From Symbiodinium natans (taxonomy: Eukaryota; Sar; Dinophyceae; Suessiales; Symbiodiniaceae), in contig CAJNDS010002324.1 in the NCBI GenBank assembly GCA_905221605.1, forward strand, positions 1,221,001-1,281,000: 60,000 nucleotides of DNA, read 5' to 3'. Positions 1-11,299 of this stretch are shown one piece after another (within the stretch, counting starts at the first letter, position 1; the number at the start of each line of letters is the position of its first letter). The notes beneath the pieces were generated by a model. It did not search any database and was not told the DNA's origin. It saw nothing but the letters and a program-made list of their open reading frames with translations. A program made the position numbers and the translations under genes.

Positions 1-1
1 G

Positions 2-1860
2 CAGGAGGCCTTCTGGCGGTCCCCCTGCGAACCCTTGCAATCAAAGGCGTCCACGTGGAGGCTCAGCTGTACTGCAGAGTTATTGCAGGTGATCCGGTTC
101 ATGGAGGGGGAGGAGGAGGACATGGGCTCTCCGTCCGCCAAGACGGAGACCGAGGCCAGGTGCTTGGGCAGCGTTCTCTGTTTCGTCGTGTGCTGCGCTG
201 CGCAGGCTCCAGCAGCAAGCACGACCTGCTGGGACAATCTCGACCCGCGGTTGCTCCCTGTGGTCCTCACCGTGTCCCTGGTCTCCAGCGCCATATGCTG
301 GTTCTTCCTGCAATGTCCGTTGCTCAGTGACTTGGCCTTGATATTGCCCTGATATATCCTGATATGCACGTCACACAGCAGCATGCGAGACCAGTAGTTA
401 TGACATGCGATAGCGCGCGTGCGCACATACGAGTACAGGGCTGGACGTACTGTAGCCCGGTATGTTTCGGACGAGGTGAGAATGGCATGGGCCCTCTCAA
501 CATTCTGCGTGTTGGAGCGGCCGTGCCATTTGTGCTGGCGTTCGGCCCGGAGCTCGTTTTTTTTTTAGTCTTCGACTTTTGGTGCAGTGCCATGGCACCC
601 GACAGCTTTTCGCCTGCAGGTCTCATGGCGTTCGCCAGCCAAGTGGACCCAGGCATGGTTCCGGAAGGGCACCCGGAGCGAGCCATCGAGCGGTCTTACA
701 AATCGTCACAGCCCCTTGGCTTTGCCATCCTCATTTCCGTCACACCCGTGATCATCCCATGTTCTTTTGCAGTGCATTTTTTTGGGGGGTGCTCTCTCGA
801 GGTTTCCGCGGCTCATACGCCGACCCTCACCTTGCAATTGTGGCGGGGACGTGGCCGGCGACGGCAACCCAACTCTTGTGTGTATCTGGCTGCATGCCCG
901 GAATCCGAGGATACGACCATTTTTGCAGATGGTTACTCAATGGCATTGGTTTATACAATCACCGGGCACCTTGGCTTAGCAGTGAGCTGCCCTTACGTGG
1001 CCTTCTACACAGGACCCTCCCCGAGCCAACCATCAGAGCGTCGGGCTCAGGAGTTCTTCATGCTGCTAATGGTCTTCACTGTGATGGTGACGGGAAGTTG
1101 CTTGGCGAATTTCATTCCGAATCCGAGAAGCGTGTTACTGCAGCACATCGGGCACTCTGCATGGGCGATTTTCGTTTTTGTCCGTCATTCGTCAACTGAG
1201 GCTCGATAGTGGACGTCTACCTCCTCGCCGCTTTCTTTCGCCCCGAGCACTGGGCCTGGGCCCTGGCTCCTGGCGTTAGAACTTCTGTGAAAACCTTTTG
1301 GTCAAGCATCTGAAGCTGATCCCAGGTCGTGGAGTGCTTGCTGGCCGCTGGGCTCCAGAAATCGTTGCACCGCTTGAAACTGCCAGACAGTCAGCTAGTT
1401 CCGTGCCACGCCAATGCGTCCGGAGTTCTGGAACTCTTTGCATTTCGCTCGTGAAGACGAGGCTGCCCATCTGGCCTACGTTGCAGTATTTGCGTATGGT
1501 TTACTCCCGATTGTCCGCCTGCATGTGGCCTTCGTTTCGAGGACACGTGCTGGATTGCCGATTTCATGGTTTACAGTCATGTGTGATTGCGTGCCTAGAG
1601 GAATGAGCTAGCAAACGAATGGAAAGATGACCTGAATTACGTCGTGGACGATTTGGAGTGGTGCGCCCAGTTGGCTCCACGGTCCTGCTATTCTCTCTGC
1701 AGGTCTCTGCGCGCATGGCTTGTGAGCTACTGTGAGCATTCAGGACGGGCACCTCGAAGTGGGTCGGGGAGCTGGACATCGAAGAATTCAACGACAAGTT
1801 CGACACATTCCGCTATGCCCCTTGGTATTCCTTGGCGAAGCCAAGCCCAAAACTTCAGTG
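2..1860 (+). CDS. 3' part of an unrecognised multi-exon membrane protein gene (edge-truncated)
   Basis: I do not recognise this gene. Several stretches read like exons on the + strand in changing frames. 2-352 is open from the window edge, with an acidic stretch (EGEEEDMGS) and two hydrophobic segments (LGSVLCFVVCCAA and LLPVVLTVSLVSSAICWFFL). About 930-1170 follows a TTTTTGCAG acceptor and encodes at least two hydrophobic segments (EFFMLLMVFTVMVTGSCLA among them). About 1414-1545 contains AYVAVFAYGLLPIVRLHVAF. About 1621-1686 (WKDDLNYVVDDLEWCAQLAP) and about 1762-1857 (ELDIEEFNDKFDTFRYAPWY) are polar and look cytosolic. Switching frames with AG/GT at the edges suit dinoflagellate introns, but I cannot fix every junction. 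It may be a multi-pass transporter or channel. That is inference from hydrophobicity only, and some segments could belong to different genes. Confidence 0.35.
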
Positions 1861-1869
1861 AGCGACGGT

Positions 1870-3121
1870 GGAATGATGTGGCTTGCGTAGTTCGGGTTGC
1901 GCGTTCCCTGGGAGTTTGTCTGAGGAACCCACGCGAAATCGCTGGGACAAGGGCTGGCACATGAGCCTGATCTGCAGGGGCAGCATGTCAGACACTCTCA
2001 GGCTCTTCTCGTTGCTGGCAGGTACGGGTAAGGCAAGCGGCAGGGTTGGGGCAATTCGAGCCAACATGATCCAAGGAACTGCTACTTGTTCTGGTGTGTC
2101 CCAAGATGGGACAAGCATCAGACCGGAGAGTTTTAAAGAAAGGCTCAGCAGAATTCGTGAACGGCGCCCGTCGCGAAACATGCCGGCGTGGCGTGGAGTG
2201 ACGGAGTGCGCAGGCAAGCGCAGCTTTATGTCCTGAGTCGGCCATGAGGGGCCCGTCCTGCCCACCTGTCGTCGACGTCCTTAGTGTTTGTATGCAGTTA
2301 GCATCTGTTGCAGTAGCTTGCAGCATAATCGTCCTAAAGCAACAGCAGCTTAGCAGCGTATACACAAAGTCAGGCAGTGCCCCAGCCGAAGGCCAGCACA
2401 AAACGTGCCCACCGTGACACAAGCATACGCCTTTGGGTGCGTCCCAAGACGGGACTGCAGCACCAGACGAATTCCACTCGTGACGAGCCTTCCATGCTGC
2501 AAACCTGCGGCGTGGCCACCGGACCTTGCCAGCTGCGTGAAAGATGTGTTACATTTTGTAAGGCTCGCGGACAGCTCTTCAGAAAGGTACCCGATATATC
2601 ATGATATATTATCAATCCATTCAAGTTGGGGCGTCTGTGGCATCCGTGCACAGGGCAACAAGGACGACTATCAGCCTGTGCAAGTACATAGTTCATGACT
2701 CGCTTTCGATTCGTGATGATGACTCTCCTTCGGGGCCACTTGTTCAAGCAGCCAGTGATTTATGCAGCGGAGTCTACGATTTAATTTTGCCATTGTATAT
2801 GTCACGGGCGTTTCCCGAGATCCCGTTTAGAGTTTGGAGCCGCGTGTGGAGGCATCGACGCCGATGCCGGCACCACCTACGGAATCTATGCCTAGGTTTC
2901 TGGGCCAATCTTGGCAGTGCAGGAAGCAATATGGGCTTACAAGTGGGTTATAAGTACAGTTATGCTTGGTTAATAAGTACCATGAACCTCCAAGTCGTGT
3001 TGTGCCAGTGAGTCCGCAGAGCGGCGCGTGGCAGGTTGAATCGGGAAGCAACAACGCCTACTGAGATCTTCGTGGACTCGGCGAGCGAGGCGCAGAATCC
3101 GCGTGCGAGCTAGTTTATGGG
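1870..3121. other. Intergenic or intronic stretch without a recognisable gene
   Basis: No convincing exon is visible. Two short related segments, near 2095-2135 and 2436-2475, share TCCCAAGAYGGGAC followed by CAGACSR. A third relative lies near 27,495-27,530, so this is probably a dispersed repeat fragment. An AT-rich patch with GATATATC-like palindromes lies at about 2588-2610. Confidence 0.5.
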
Positions 3122-3236
3122 TGCAGCCTGGGATGTTCACCCTTATACTAACAGTCCTCAAAAAACAAATGAAAGCACGTCCTGTTAGAATCCCAAGTAA
3201 GGACTGTTAGTATAAGGGGGATCATCCCAAGGTGCA
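3122..3236. repeat. Long inverted repeat (hairpin or miniature inverted-repeat element)
   Basis: The arms 3122-3158 and 3200-3236 are reverse complements over 37 bases with four mismatches. The inner 19 bases (starting CCCTTATACTAACAG) match perfectly. The spacer is 41 bases. The total length of 115 bp and the terminal inverted structure resemble a miniature inverted-repeat element. I see no clear target-site duplication and no second copy in this window. Confidence 0.75.
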
Positions 3237-3370
3237 GGTCAGTACTTGAGGCACGGTAGCATAGTAGGTGTGCCGGGGAGTGCGGCAGGCAGGATCGACT
3301 GCATCGATGTCGTCACAGTCACAGGCTGGCTCAGATTGTGCCTGGTTGTCGGAAAGCCTATACTTTATTC

Positions 3371-3408
3371 CCTAAACCCTAAACGGCCCTAAACCCTAAA
3401 CCCTAAAC
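3371..3408. repeat. Interstitial telomere-type repeat (CCCTAAA)
   Basis: Several imperfect CCCTAAA heptamers in a row. Similar short runs occur at about 4478-4505 (TTTAGGG orientation), 4770-4801, 23,680-23,695, 38,177-38,189, 41,655-41,670 and 41,800-41,815. Plant-type TTTAGGG telomere repeats are known in dinoflagellates. Here they are scattered and short, so they are not a chromosome end. Confidence 0.8.
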
Positions 3409-3625
3409 AATTTAGGATCCTGAGCATTCAGCCACAGAGCACTGAAGACCTGCAACTGCCAGTGGCATCTGTCCTTGCCCAAGCCGAAGTAGGGATGTTC
3501 TGGATTGGGGCCGTCCAGGTGACCTTGTGTTCCTTTCTGATGTGTCGCTTGTCCTTGAATTTTCTGGGCAGCTTACGAAAGCTCTTGTTCTTTCAAGAGT
3601 CTCATTCTGAATCTTCGCCTTCTAG

Positions 3626-3739
3626 GACTTCTCGAACCTCTCCCAATCTGCAGAGGCCGAGCTCTCAGAGAAGTTCCGTACGTTCGCCATCACTGTCTTC
3701 CGCCACACCGCTGCTGAAAGGCCTCTCGCTGGTTTGCAG
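3626..3739 (+). CDS. Candidate internal exon, product unknown
   Basis: A 38-codon open stretch lies between a TCTAG acceptor-like site and TTTGCAG. It encodes a natural-looking segment (SEKFRTFAITVFRHTAAERP) in a frame where the flanks are not open. No family is recognised. The confidence reflects composition only. The other frames here are serine-rich and low in complexity. Confidence 0.3.
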
Positions 3740-4529
3740 CCATGTTTTTGATTACGGGCTTTTGGAACTTCATAGGTATCACAGGCTTCAGTCTAGAAGC
3801 ACCTCCGATTTTTTCTGGTGAAGGGGGGGCGGGGGGGTGCGGATCTTTCTAGAACTCACAGGCTGACTTCACCAAATGAGGGCATGAGAACTTACTTATT
3901 CAAGACGTCTATGACAACAAGATACAAAATCAGCCAAAACAACTGCTTGCCAGGCTCGGCATTCGCGTGGAATCCGTCTGTGGCACTGGCCGGGTTTGTG
4001 AAGCAAAGCTTAGGGGCCAACTCTGATGTCCCAAGCCAGCCCAAGAACTGAGTCTCGACAGACAAGCGAGTAGTCACACGGCAATCATATGCTGAGCCTC
4101 TGAGCGCTGTTTCTGGGCATTTGTGTCAGCTTTCTGGTTCTGGATCTGCATTAGGCAGAAAGATCCTTTCAGCTCTTGTAGGCCCGTGCTCGAGTGACTC
4201 CATCGGCAGGCTTTGATGACGCTGCACGGGTGCACAGGATCTTCTCTGGCGGCTTGCGTCTCGACTGGTAGCTCGTAGGTGTGGCCGCGCCTCTACAAGA
4301 CAAGGTCTGAAGTAGCTGAAGGGTTGACTGCATGTTTTTCCCGAGTGTCAAGTGGGTGAAGATGTTCCAGCTGCCTAACAGTGCCGTGGCCTTGCAGCAA
4401 ATCAGCGCCAAAAGACACACAGAAAGGCATCCCATAAATACTGACAGGAAGCCGACCCAAGGTGAGATTCAGCAAAGTTTAGGGTTTAGGGTGCAGGGTT
4501 TAGGGACCCGAAGAGCGCATGGGGCGCTT

Positions 4530-4612
4530 AGGATCGACAAATGGAACAAGGAGGTCACTGAGATGGACCTCCCGGATTGGGTGGTTCAGGTGGATGCTCC
4601 TTGTCAGCCTGG
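4530..4612 (+). CDS. Candidate exon fragment, weakly helicase-like
   Basis: The frame reads DKWNKEVTEMDLPDWVVQVD followed by APCQPG. The piece LPDWVVQVDAP recalls the stretch after motif V of DEAD-box RNA helicases (xLPxVxWVxQxDxP), but the ARGxD that should precede it is absent. No other helicase motif is seen nearby. It could be a decayed gene fragment or chance. Telomere-type repeats flank it on both sides. Confidence 0.2.
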
Positions 4613-5891
4613 CCCTAGCATCTTATGCCTCTCAGCGTGACAGGATGTGCGCGGAGTTGAAGCATGCAAGAGCTTTCGAAACCCGAGGATGTCATCGCAG
4701 GCCTGAACGGACGGCGCAACTTCACACCAACCTGCCAGGAGGCCAGAACACTTCCCAACGACATGTATGTCCTAAACCCAAAACCCTAAACCCTAAACCC
4801 CCGTTATGATTATGGACAAGCAGCCACCAGGGCTAAGGCTGACAAGTGCAGGGCCGGAAGTCCACGATCTAGCTGCCACGTGCTGTGTTACATGAACAGT
4901 CCATGAACTGCTTGGCCCAGATCCCTAGTAGAGTATACAAATGATATACTAATCATAGTACTGTACGAATATAGTAATATACTCTGTAAGAATATAGCAA
5001 TATAGTAATGAGCAGGTGCAAGAGGTGCCCAAGCCGCAGTTACCTGGTGTCGGAGTCGCTGCTTGCTTTGGCACTTCCGGCCCTGGAAGTGTGCGTTGCG
5101 TAGTCTTGGGGCCAATGCTGTGACCTTTGCTGCAAAATGTCCTGAGGCTACTGTGCTGAACCTACTCATTATCCGCGGCCACTTCGGCTGCAGATGTTGA
5201 GAAGTTCAGTCACCAAACACCTTGAGAGGTCTCTACGGGTTTCAATGCATGCGAGCGACTGGCATGACGCATAAGCCTGCGTTGTGAAAGACGCAACCCT
5301 CGATTGCATTCTAAGATCTAGGCCTCTTCGTTCACTAAGCCCTGCAAGCTGAAGCCTATCAGTGACCCCCGAAAGTATGTCTTTGTGTTGGCCTGTCCGG
5401 AAAAGAGCGTGCTTCCAGGGACCGGGGCATGAAAGTGCGTGAACGTTGGACGCGGTTGAATGGGGGTACCCTCTATAAAGTCAAGTTGGCCGGGCTATTC
5501 AGGACACCCGAACTGTTTGGGGGTGCGCCGTGGGATCCACGATTAAGTCAAATCGTCCGGGTGCGGAAAGGACATTTCGTGCGGCGCGCCTTTACAATCA
5601 ATTGCCGGGCTTCGCCGTCCTTTTGAATTCATCTAAACTCCTCCCCTTTAAGATCATATAAGCCCCGTGGACCCTTTAAAGAGAGCCAGAACCAGCTTCG
5701 ACCCTTCTGGGGGGGGGGGGGGAAACACACTAAAGCAGGTCCAACATGAAGCACTATATCTGTGTAAACCTGGAGACTTAAGGATTCGGTACAATGGGAG
5801 GCAGAAAACTAGCCCTGGATCGTCCGTGTCAGGACTTAGGTGAAAGGTTGCCCGTAAAGCCAGGCCGCAAGTCAGCCCGGCTTCTTTGAAG

Positions 5892-6407
5892 TCACAGGTA
5901 CACCCTACTTCCACTCTGCCAGTAGTGGTAGGAGTCCTCTTGTGGGTTGTATGGAACAAAAATGACCCGCCGAGATGCTCTGAACGGATACAGATAGGTT
6001 TCTTCAACTTTGTTTTGGGTCTCGCATGTTCTGAGAATGCAAAGCCATACTTGTCCCTGACATACCTGTCCCGAAACCCACTTGCATTGCCTGAGCCGAG
6101 GATGGCCTTTTCCAGGCATTGACGTGTAGCGGACGTTGCAGATGGCCTGGGCCACAGGCAGAAGTGGCGGCACGAGCCCTGAGCCCCCGAGTTCCCTAAA
6201 GCATGGGCAAAGGACCGTGCGGTCATCGTCATCCGTGCCCTTTCCGTAGGCTTTGTTGGCCCAAGCATCAGACATCGGACAAGAGCCGGAGTGCATTTCA
6301 GGCGCCATGCTCGAGTTGAAGCCAAACGTGAAGCTTGACCCTTCCAAGAAGCAACCTTTTTCATGTGGGCGGTTCTCTGCAATCTTAGGGTCCTTCTCGG
6401 GGTTCAT
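5892..6407 (-). CDS. Possible minus-strand gene, product unknown
   Basis: A 171-codon frame starts at ATG (complement of 6405-6407). Its first half has mixed, protein-like composition (EKDPKIAENRPHEKG, then FTFGFNSSMAPEMHSG, then GKGTDDDDRTVLCPCF). A CCCAG acceptor-like site near 6143 precedes AICNVRYTSMPGKGH, and a CAG|GTATGT donor-like site follows SGQ near 6065. The gene may therefore be split, with the rest of the frame intronic. It has no membrane segment and no family motif that I know. Neighbouring genes lie on the opposite strand. It could be fortuitous. Confidence 0.35.
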   Translation of the reverse strand: MNPEKDPKIAENRPHEKGCFLEGSSFTFGFNSSMAPEMHSGSCPMSDAWANKAYGKGTDDDDRTVLCPCFRELGGSGLVPPLLPVAQAICNVRYTSMPGKGHPRLRQCKWVSGQVCQGQVWLCILRTCETQNKVEETYLYPFRASRRVIFVPYNPQEDSYHYWQSGSRVYL

Positions 6408-6492
6408 ATCACGATGCGGGTCGTAGATTTAGACTGTATCCTCAGGGCACGTAAACAGAGACCATAAATTTAGAGAGCTACCATGTGTTGTC

Positions 6493-7900
6493 TTGTGCCT
6501 TTATAAGTATCGAGCTGTGTTTGGAGATGCAAGGAAAGGCGAACGCACCTTCTACATGGCAAGGCTATGCCAAATCTTTCTTCTTGGCGGCTTTGCAATG
6601 TATGGCCTGTTCGAGGCCTTTTGGCAGCAACTTGCTGGGGTTCGGAGCCAAAAAATGCCTGTTGGCTATAGACTGCACTGGCTCAGGTCCGTAGGACCCT
6701 TCGACTCTCAACATCTCCTCTCGTCTGGTCATTTTTAAGTCTCCCCACCCAGCTGTGCGAGCTATTTGCATGTGACGCTGTCATGACTGCGAGGCAAGGC
6801 GACTCGTCATCGAGCCCATCACCCAACTGGAGGTAAAAACTCGCAAGCTTCCGCCCATGATCTGTGCTTGCTGCGGAGAGTACAGTTCTCGAGGCGTTTA
6901 TCGGGCTGCGGCTGGCATGTCTAGCGGACAGAAGGCCGCAGAGTTGGTAAGCTTCGATGGATGTGCTTGCCTCAACCCATCGGAGTTTGGCACTACCTAC
7001 GGCGGCAGATACCACAATGTCTATTTGGCATGGGCTTGCGATTTGCCAGAAGTTGAGGGATTCCTGGAGCAGAGAGAAGCATGGGGGAGCGAGGATTGGG
7101 CCAGTGGCTTCTCGAAGCCAGTGACGGGTGCGAGGTTCCCGGCCTCCGGACAACTTGGGGGCAAGATCCACTGTGAGCAAGAGGGGCATGACGAGACGGT
7201 TTACATCTTCCGAAATGGCGAAGATTGCGAGTTTGCAATGACAAGTCAGCGGGAGTTGTGGTCTAGGACATACTATCCACCAGGTAGTTGGGATGGCATC
7301 AAGTACCAGACCCTTGACTTGCCGATGTACAGCACCACATGGCAGACGTTTCAAGATGTAACCACTCATCAGACGTATGGATACGGAACAAGCACGGAGG
7401 TTTCAGAGCTAGGGGATGGTGCAGTTGGACCGGTGGCAGAAGGGAACATGAAAGACGTGCAAGATGAATTTCATAGGCACGAAACACAAATCAATGCAAC
7501 AGGAATGAAAGCGTGGGAGCTGAGTCTTGAGATTGACACCCGGCTGCACGTCTACTTGAACGTGGGCGGCATTCCTCGAATTTTCATGTGGCTATCGACC
7601 GTGGGTGGCCTGTTTGGCACGCTGGCTGGCTGCTATGCCTTCATCTTCATCAAGAGCAACCTGGTAGATAGAATTCATGGGTGCTGTTGTCTAGTGTAGT
7701 CGGGGTTGAGTCGGCAGACTTCCAGCTGGTTCATCCTCCTTGGTAGGGTTTCTTGCCTTTGGTTTCAGAAGGCAACCCCGACCACGAGATCACCCGCATC
7801 TACGAGGAGCGCGAGATGAGGGCGTGCTGCTGTTGCGCCTCCCGCGCAAAGAAGGTTGGGTTGTTCAAAGAGAGCTGTTGCTCCACGAGCCGGGACTCAC
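6493..7900 (+). CDS. Two-membrane-segment protein with cysteine-rich tail (multi-exon, unrecognised)
   Basis: At least three exons are supported by open frames. Exon one (about 6493-6660) encodes a basic segment and then a hydrophobic helix (IFLLGGFAMYGLFEAFW). Exon two (about 6790-7680) encodes a long polar domain with RLVIEPITQLEVKTRKLPP, a CACCGEY cysteine cluster and many aromatic residues, ending in a second helix (STVGGLFGTLAGCYAFIFI). Exon three (about 7769-7860) follows TTTCAG and encodes ITRIYEEREMRACCCCASR. A single N-terminal helix, a long loop and a C-terminal helix suggest a two-pass protein with a large extracellular or luminal domain. The CCCC tail is a possible palmitoylation site. 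I do not recognise the family. The exact splice sites are not resolved, and a non-GT donor may be used at the exon two/three junction. Confidence 0.5.
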
Positions 7901-8554
7901 GCTGTCGACCTGAATTTAGGGTTCAGGGTTTCGGGCCTCAACCTTCGGACCCTTGTCAAGCTTGAAGCTCCCAAAGACAGAGCCAAACTAGATCAACATA
8001 GCCAGGTGGAGCCGACTCCCACCGCCTGGGCTCCCGCCACCAAAGGCGCACAGGCGGGAGTGGACGCGTAGCCGGACGGATTGATGTTTGACTGTGGTTC
8101 ACTCATGGCGGCCAGTGAACTAGAGCCGCGTACTGGCAGCTTTTGTGTGGCAAGTTCTTAGACAGCCTGTCTTCAATGTCGCCCGTGCTCATGTGCAAAT
8201 ACCTGAGTATGCCCAAGGCCCAAAGGTACCTGAAACACGGGAAGCCCGGCAGTCCTCTTAGAGGACTCGTTCGGACCGAATTTGCAACAGGTGCTTGTGG
8301 CAGGCCCTTTTTGTACCCTGCAGTGTCTCACCCGAGGGCGTCTTTATTCCCTCGCTGTGGACAGAACCTGTCCAGCTGAGTAGTGACTTCGTCGGCTTTA
8401 GGCCCTGGCCCAGGGCCTGCGACTGGCACGCGGACGACCGATGAAAACGGAACGCATATGCATGTGCATTGACCAGCATCGGTGGGGTGCCACCTGCCAC
8501 CTCTGCAAATATTTGAGAGTATTTGAGAGATGATGAGTCACGGTGCAGTAGACC

Positions 8555-8666
8555 AGCACCACCACCAACACCACCGCCACCGCCACCAACACCACCACCA
8601 ACACCACCACCACCGCCACCACCGCCACCATCGCCACCACCGCCACCACCACCGCCACCACCACCG

Positions 8667-8707
<41 letters not shown>

Positions 8708-8850
8708 GCCACCGCCACCGCCACCGCCGCCACCACCACCACCACCGCCGCCACCCACCACCACCACCACCACCACCACCACCACCACCACCACCACCAC
8801 CACCACCACCACCACCACCACCACCACCACCACCACTGCCATCATAACCA
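8555..8850. repeat. Trinucleotide microsatellite (CAC/CCG/CCA)
   Basis: About 300 bases of imperfect CAC, CCG and CCA triplets end in a pure CCA run of about 25 units (about 8754-8835). It produces long Pro, Thr, His, Gly and Val reading frames on both strands. These are artefacts of the repeat and are not listed as genes. Confidence 0.95.
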
Positions 8851-9384
8851 CCACTGCCATCATACAACAGCAGCAACAGCACTTGCAGTCCCTGCCGCCG
8901 GAGTGTATACTTTTCCTGCCCCCGAATATGAATTGCCAGCATTACCTGTCTGCATCGCTTTGGGTGTCAGCTTCCCTGTCCCGGCCAGTTGGATGTGAGG
9001 GTCCTGCCACTTGGATCTTTTCCCTGCCGCTCCATGTGCAATCACTTACTTTCCCGCCACTTTCGTTTCTGCCTGCGTGCTTCTCGCAATTGGAAGTCAG
9101 TTCGAGCTTTGCTGCATTGCATTGTGAGAGTCTTGTTTCCACGAGCAAGCAGTGATCTTGAAATTCCTACCCAGGGACATCGATCACCTCAAGAATGAGG
9201 CCAGGACCAGGGACTGGCGTGTAGGCATCGATGTCAGAAGAAGGAAGCCCCAACAGCTTTCCAACTCAACTCGACTCTGCCCGAGCTCCGGAGCGCAGTG
9301 TTTTGTTGTGGTTTTCTTCCTTGTTCCAAGGCTCAAAAAACTTGGTGCGCCTTGCAGGTATCCCCTTTCGCAAACTGCCAACTC

Positions 9385-11299
9385 ATGGCAGGCTTGATTG
9401 GGGTCATGGGTGGCGCCCTCTTCTGCGGCAACGCAGTGAAAAATATGGCAAACGATCTGATCTCACACGCCGCGTCGGAAGTTGAGCGCACCGGTGGAGT
9501 GCTCCTGCGGCAGGGCGGCAAGGAGTTCAAAGGAGTCATCTCCCATGGAAAGGCTGAGGCAGAGGATTTGATATTCACATTCGGTGAAGCCACCCAGGAC
9601 ACCATCAAGCTCGCGATTGACAAGGCCGGCAAGGAAATGAGGCTTTTGTCCGGTGAGCTGGCCCAGCATGCCGAGCTGCTTGTGAAGACTTCAGGGAGTG
9701 AAGTTCGCATGTGCATTGACCATATGGAGAAGAACGTGGCCTTAATACTGGACAAGCTACCCCAGACTGCGGGGGAGGTGTCGCGCGAAGCTGCCTCGGG
9801 ATTTGTGAAGGGCCTTAGGGATCAGTTTGGATGGTCCAGCCCTCCTAGCTTGGTGGTTGAGGTGAGCAAAGCAATTGAGGGCCAGAAGGTGTTGCTGCCG
9901 AAAATTTTGGAGGCGGTGGCGGTTCAGCCAGAGTCGCAGCAGAAGCTCCAGTATCAGGCATTTTACCTCCTTTTCCAGACAATTGGGACCATGGTGAGGG
10001 ACGATTTCAGTCTTCAGCAGCGGTTCGCCCTTCAATTCTACATCTCTGCCGTTGCTCTACGCACATGCTCGCCGGAGCAAGGATTCCTTGGTGGCTATGT
10101 CCCCGGCGCCTTGCGGAAACTCCCAACACAAAATGAGCTTGAGGTTTTCACCAAGGATTTGGTGAAGCTGGGGCATCAGGAACACATCAGGACAAGAGCT
10201 GTCGATTTTCTCCAGGGCATCAGGAATCGTGATGACGCGACCATCCAAGATGAGTTCTTCAGCATCGTGCACGAACTGCTACCGCCGCGGCTGAAACAAC
10301 TTCAGTCAGATGCGGCAACATCGCCAGCAATCCCTCCAGCTCCACCACCTCGAGAGGCTTGCAAAACTCGCCTCCAAAAAGTGAAGCAGCAAACCAGCGA
10401 CCTGAAAAGCTTTGCGGAGAGTTGCGAAGGCCGGTGCGATAAGGATGAGCATGTGTGCGGGACATTGAGACAGAAATCCAGAAGATCGACGCAGACTTCC
10501 CGGAAGTGCTCTCCAACTTCCTGGAGAACAGTGACCTGATCAGTTTGATGGCAGAAGTGAAAAGCCTGTGCCAGGAGGTTGAGCCGCGCAGATCCCGGGA
10601 TCACCTGAAAACAGCCTTGGAGAAAGCGCAGCGCATCACGCCCGATCGGCTGCCAGCTTCCATGTCTATGCCCTTGTCCAAGTATCAGCAGCTTTTCGAT
10701 GCATGCAAGGAGAAGGTGCGCATCAAGCTTATTACTGGCCATGAGGCTGGAAGCGATGCCGGCAGTCGCGCCAGAAAGGACCTCGTCTATGATGGATACC
10801 ACGAAGATGGCTGGCTGCTGTTCGGTCATGGCAAGCAGCACAAAAAGTTTTACGTGATCAAAGAGCATCGTGAGTTGGTCTGGAGGAACCAAGGTTGGCA
10901 CTGCTTGTGGACGGATCACGGTTCGGGCAGGAGTCGAGAGTATGCGGTCTGGGCTCCAAAGTTGGATGAAAACGAAGATTACAAGCCATTGGGTGCGGTG
11001 TGCCAGTTCCGGACCAAAGGTTATGATCCTCCAAATCTCCAGGTGGGGGGTTTACGAGAATAACCTCTAATATATATTCCCTTACAATCAGGACCCCAAT
11101 AATTATAAGGTACCAGGTACTTTCTAATTTCGGAAACCCCCCCCAGGTAGCCATGGTGCACAAGGACCTCTTGGAGGAGGTGGACCTCCAGGGCGCCGAG
11201 GTGGCGTGGTCTGATGCCGGCACTGGTGCCAAGAAGCTTTGTCATAGTTGGGGTAACATTTTTAGTTTTGTAGGGGTGATGAAACCCAGTAAGGAATAA
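9385..11299 (+). CDS. Amphipathic-helical protein with C-terminal Vps62-like domain, frame broken once
   Basis: I start at ATG 9385 (MAGLIGVMGGALF, a hydrophobic N terminus). An ATG at 9298 lies in what looks like intron or leader. About 330 residues follow that are rich in amphipathic helix. From about 10,780 the protein matches the Vps62/DUF946 pattern: WTDHGSG, then YAVWAPKL, then YKPLGAVCQ, GYDPPNLQ and, after an intron (11,043-11,146), VAMVHKDLL. The family is known by its WxP...GYxxLG...P pattern; its role is poorly defined and linked to vacuolar sorting. The reading frame changes from frame 1 to frame 3 at about 10,450-10,460, beside a GTGTG, with no room for an intron. That suggests a two-base slip, a real mutation or an assembly error. 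The last exon is open to TAA at 11,297, but another intron may come earlier. Confidence 0.65.
11043..11146 (+). other. Spliceosomal intron with the same sequence at both boundaries
   Basis: The donor context is CTCCAG|GTGGGG and the acceptor context is CCCCAG|GTAGCC. Removing 11,043-11,146 joins PPNLQ to VAMVHKDLL in phase 0 and restores the expected Vps62-like motif order. The repeated CAGGT at both ends makes the exact boundary ambiguous. It fits the direct-repeat boundaries reported for dinoflagellate introns. Confidence 0.75.

Noticed and set aside
8523-8942. Long Pro/Thr/His and Gly/Val/Trp reading frames on both strands
   Set aside because: They are produced by the CAC/CCG/CCA microsatellite; all frames of such a repeat are open.
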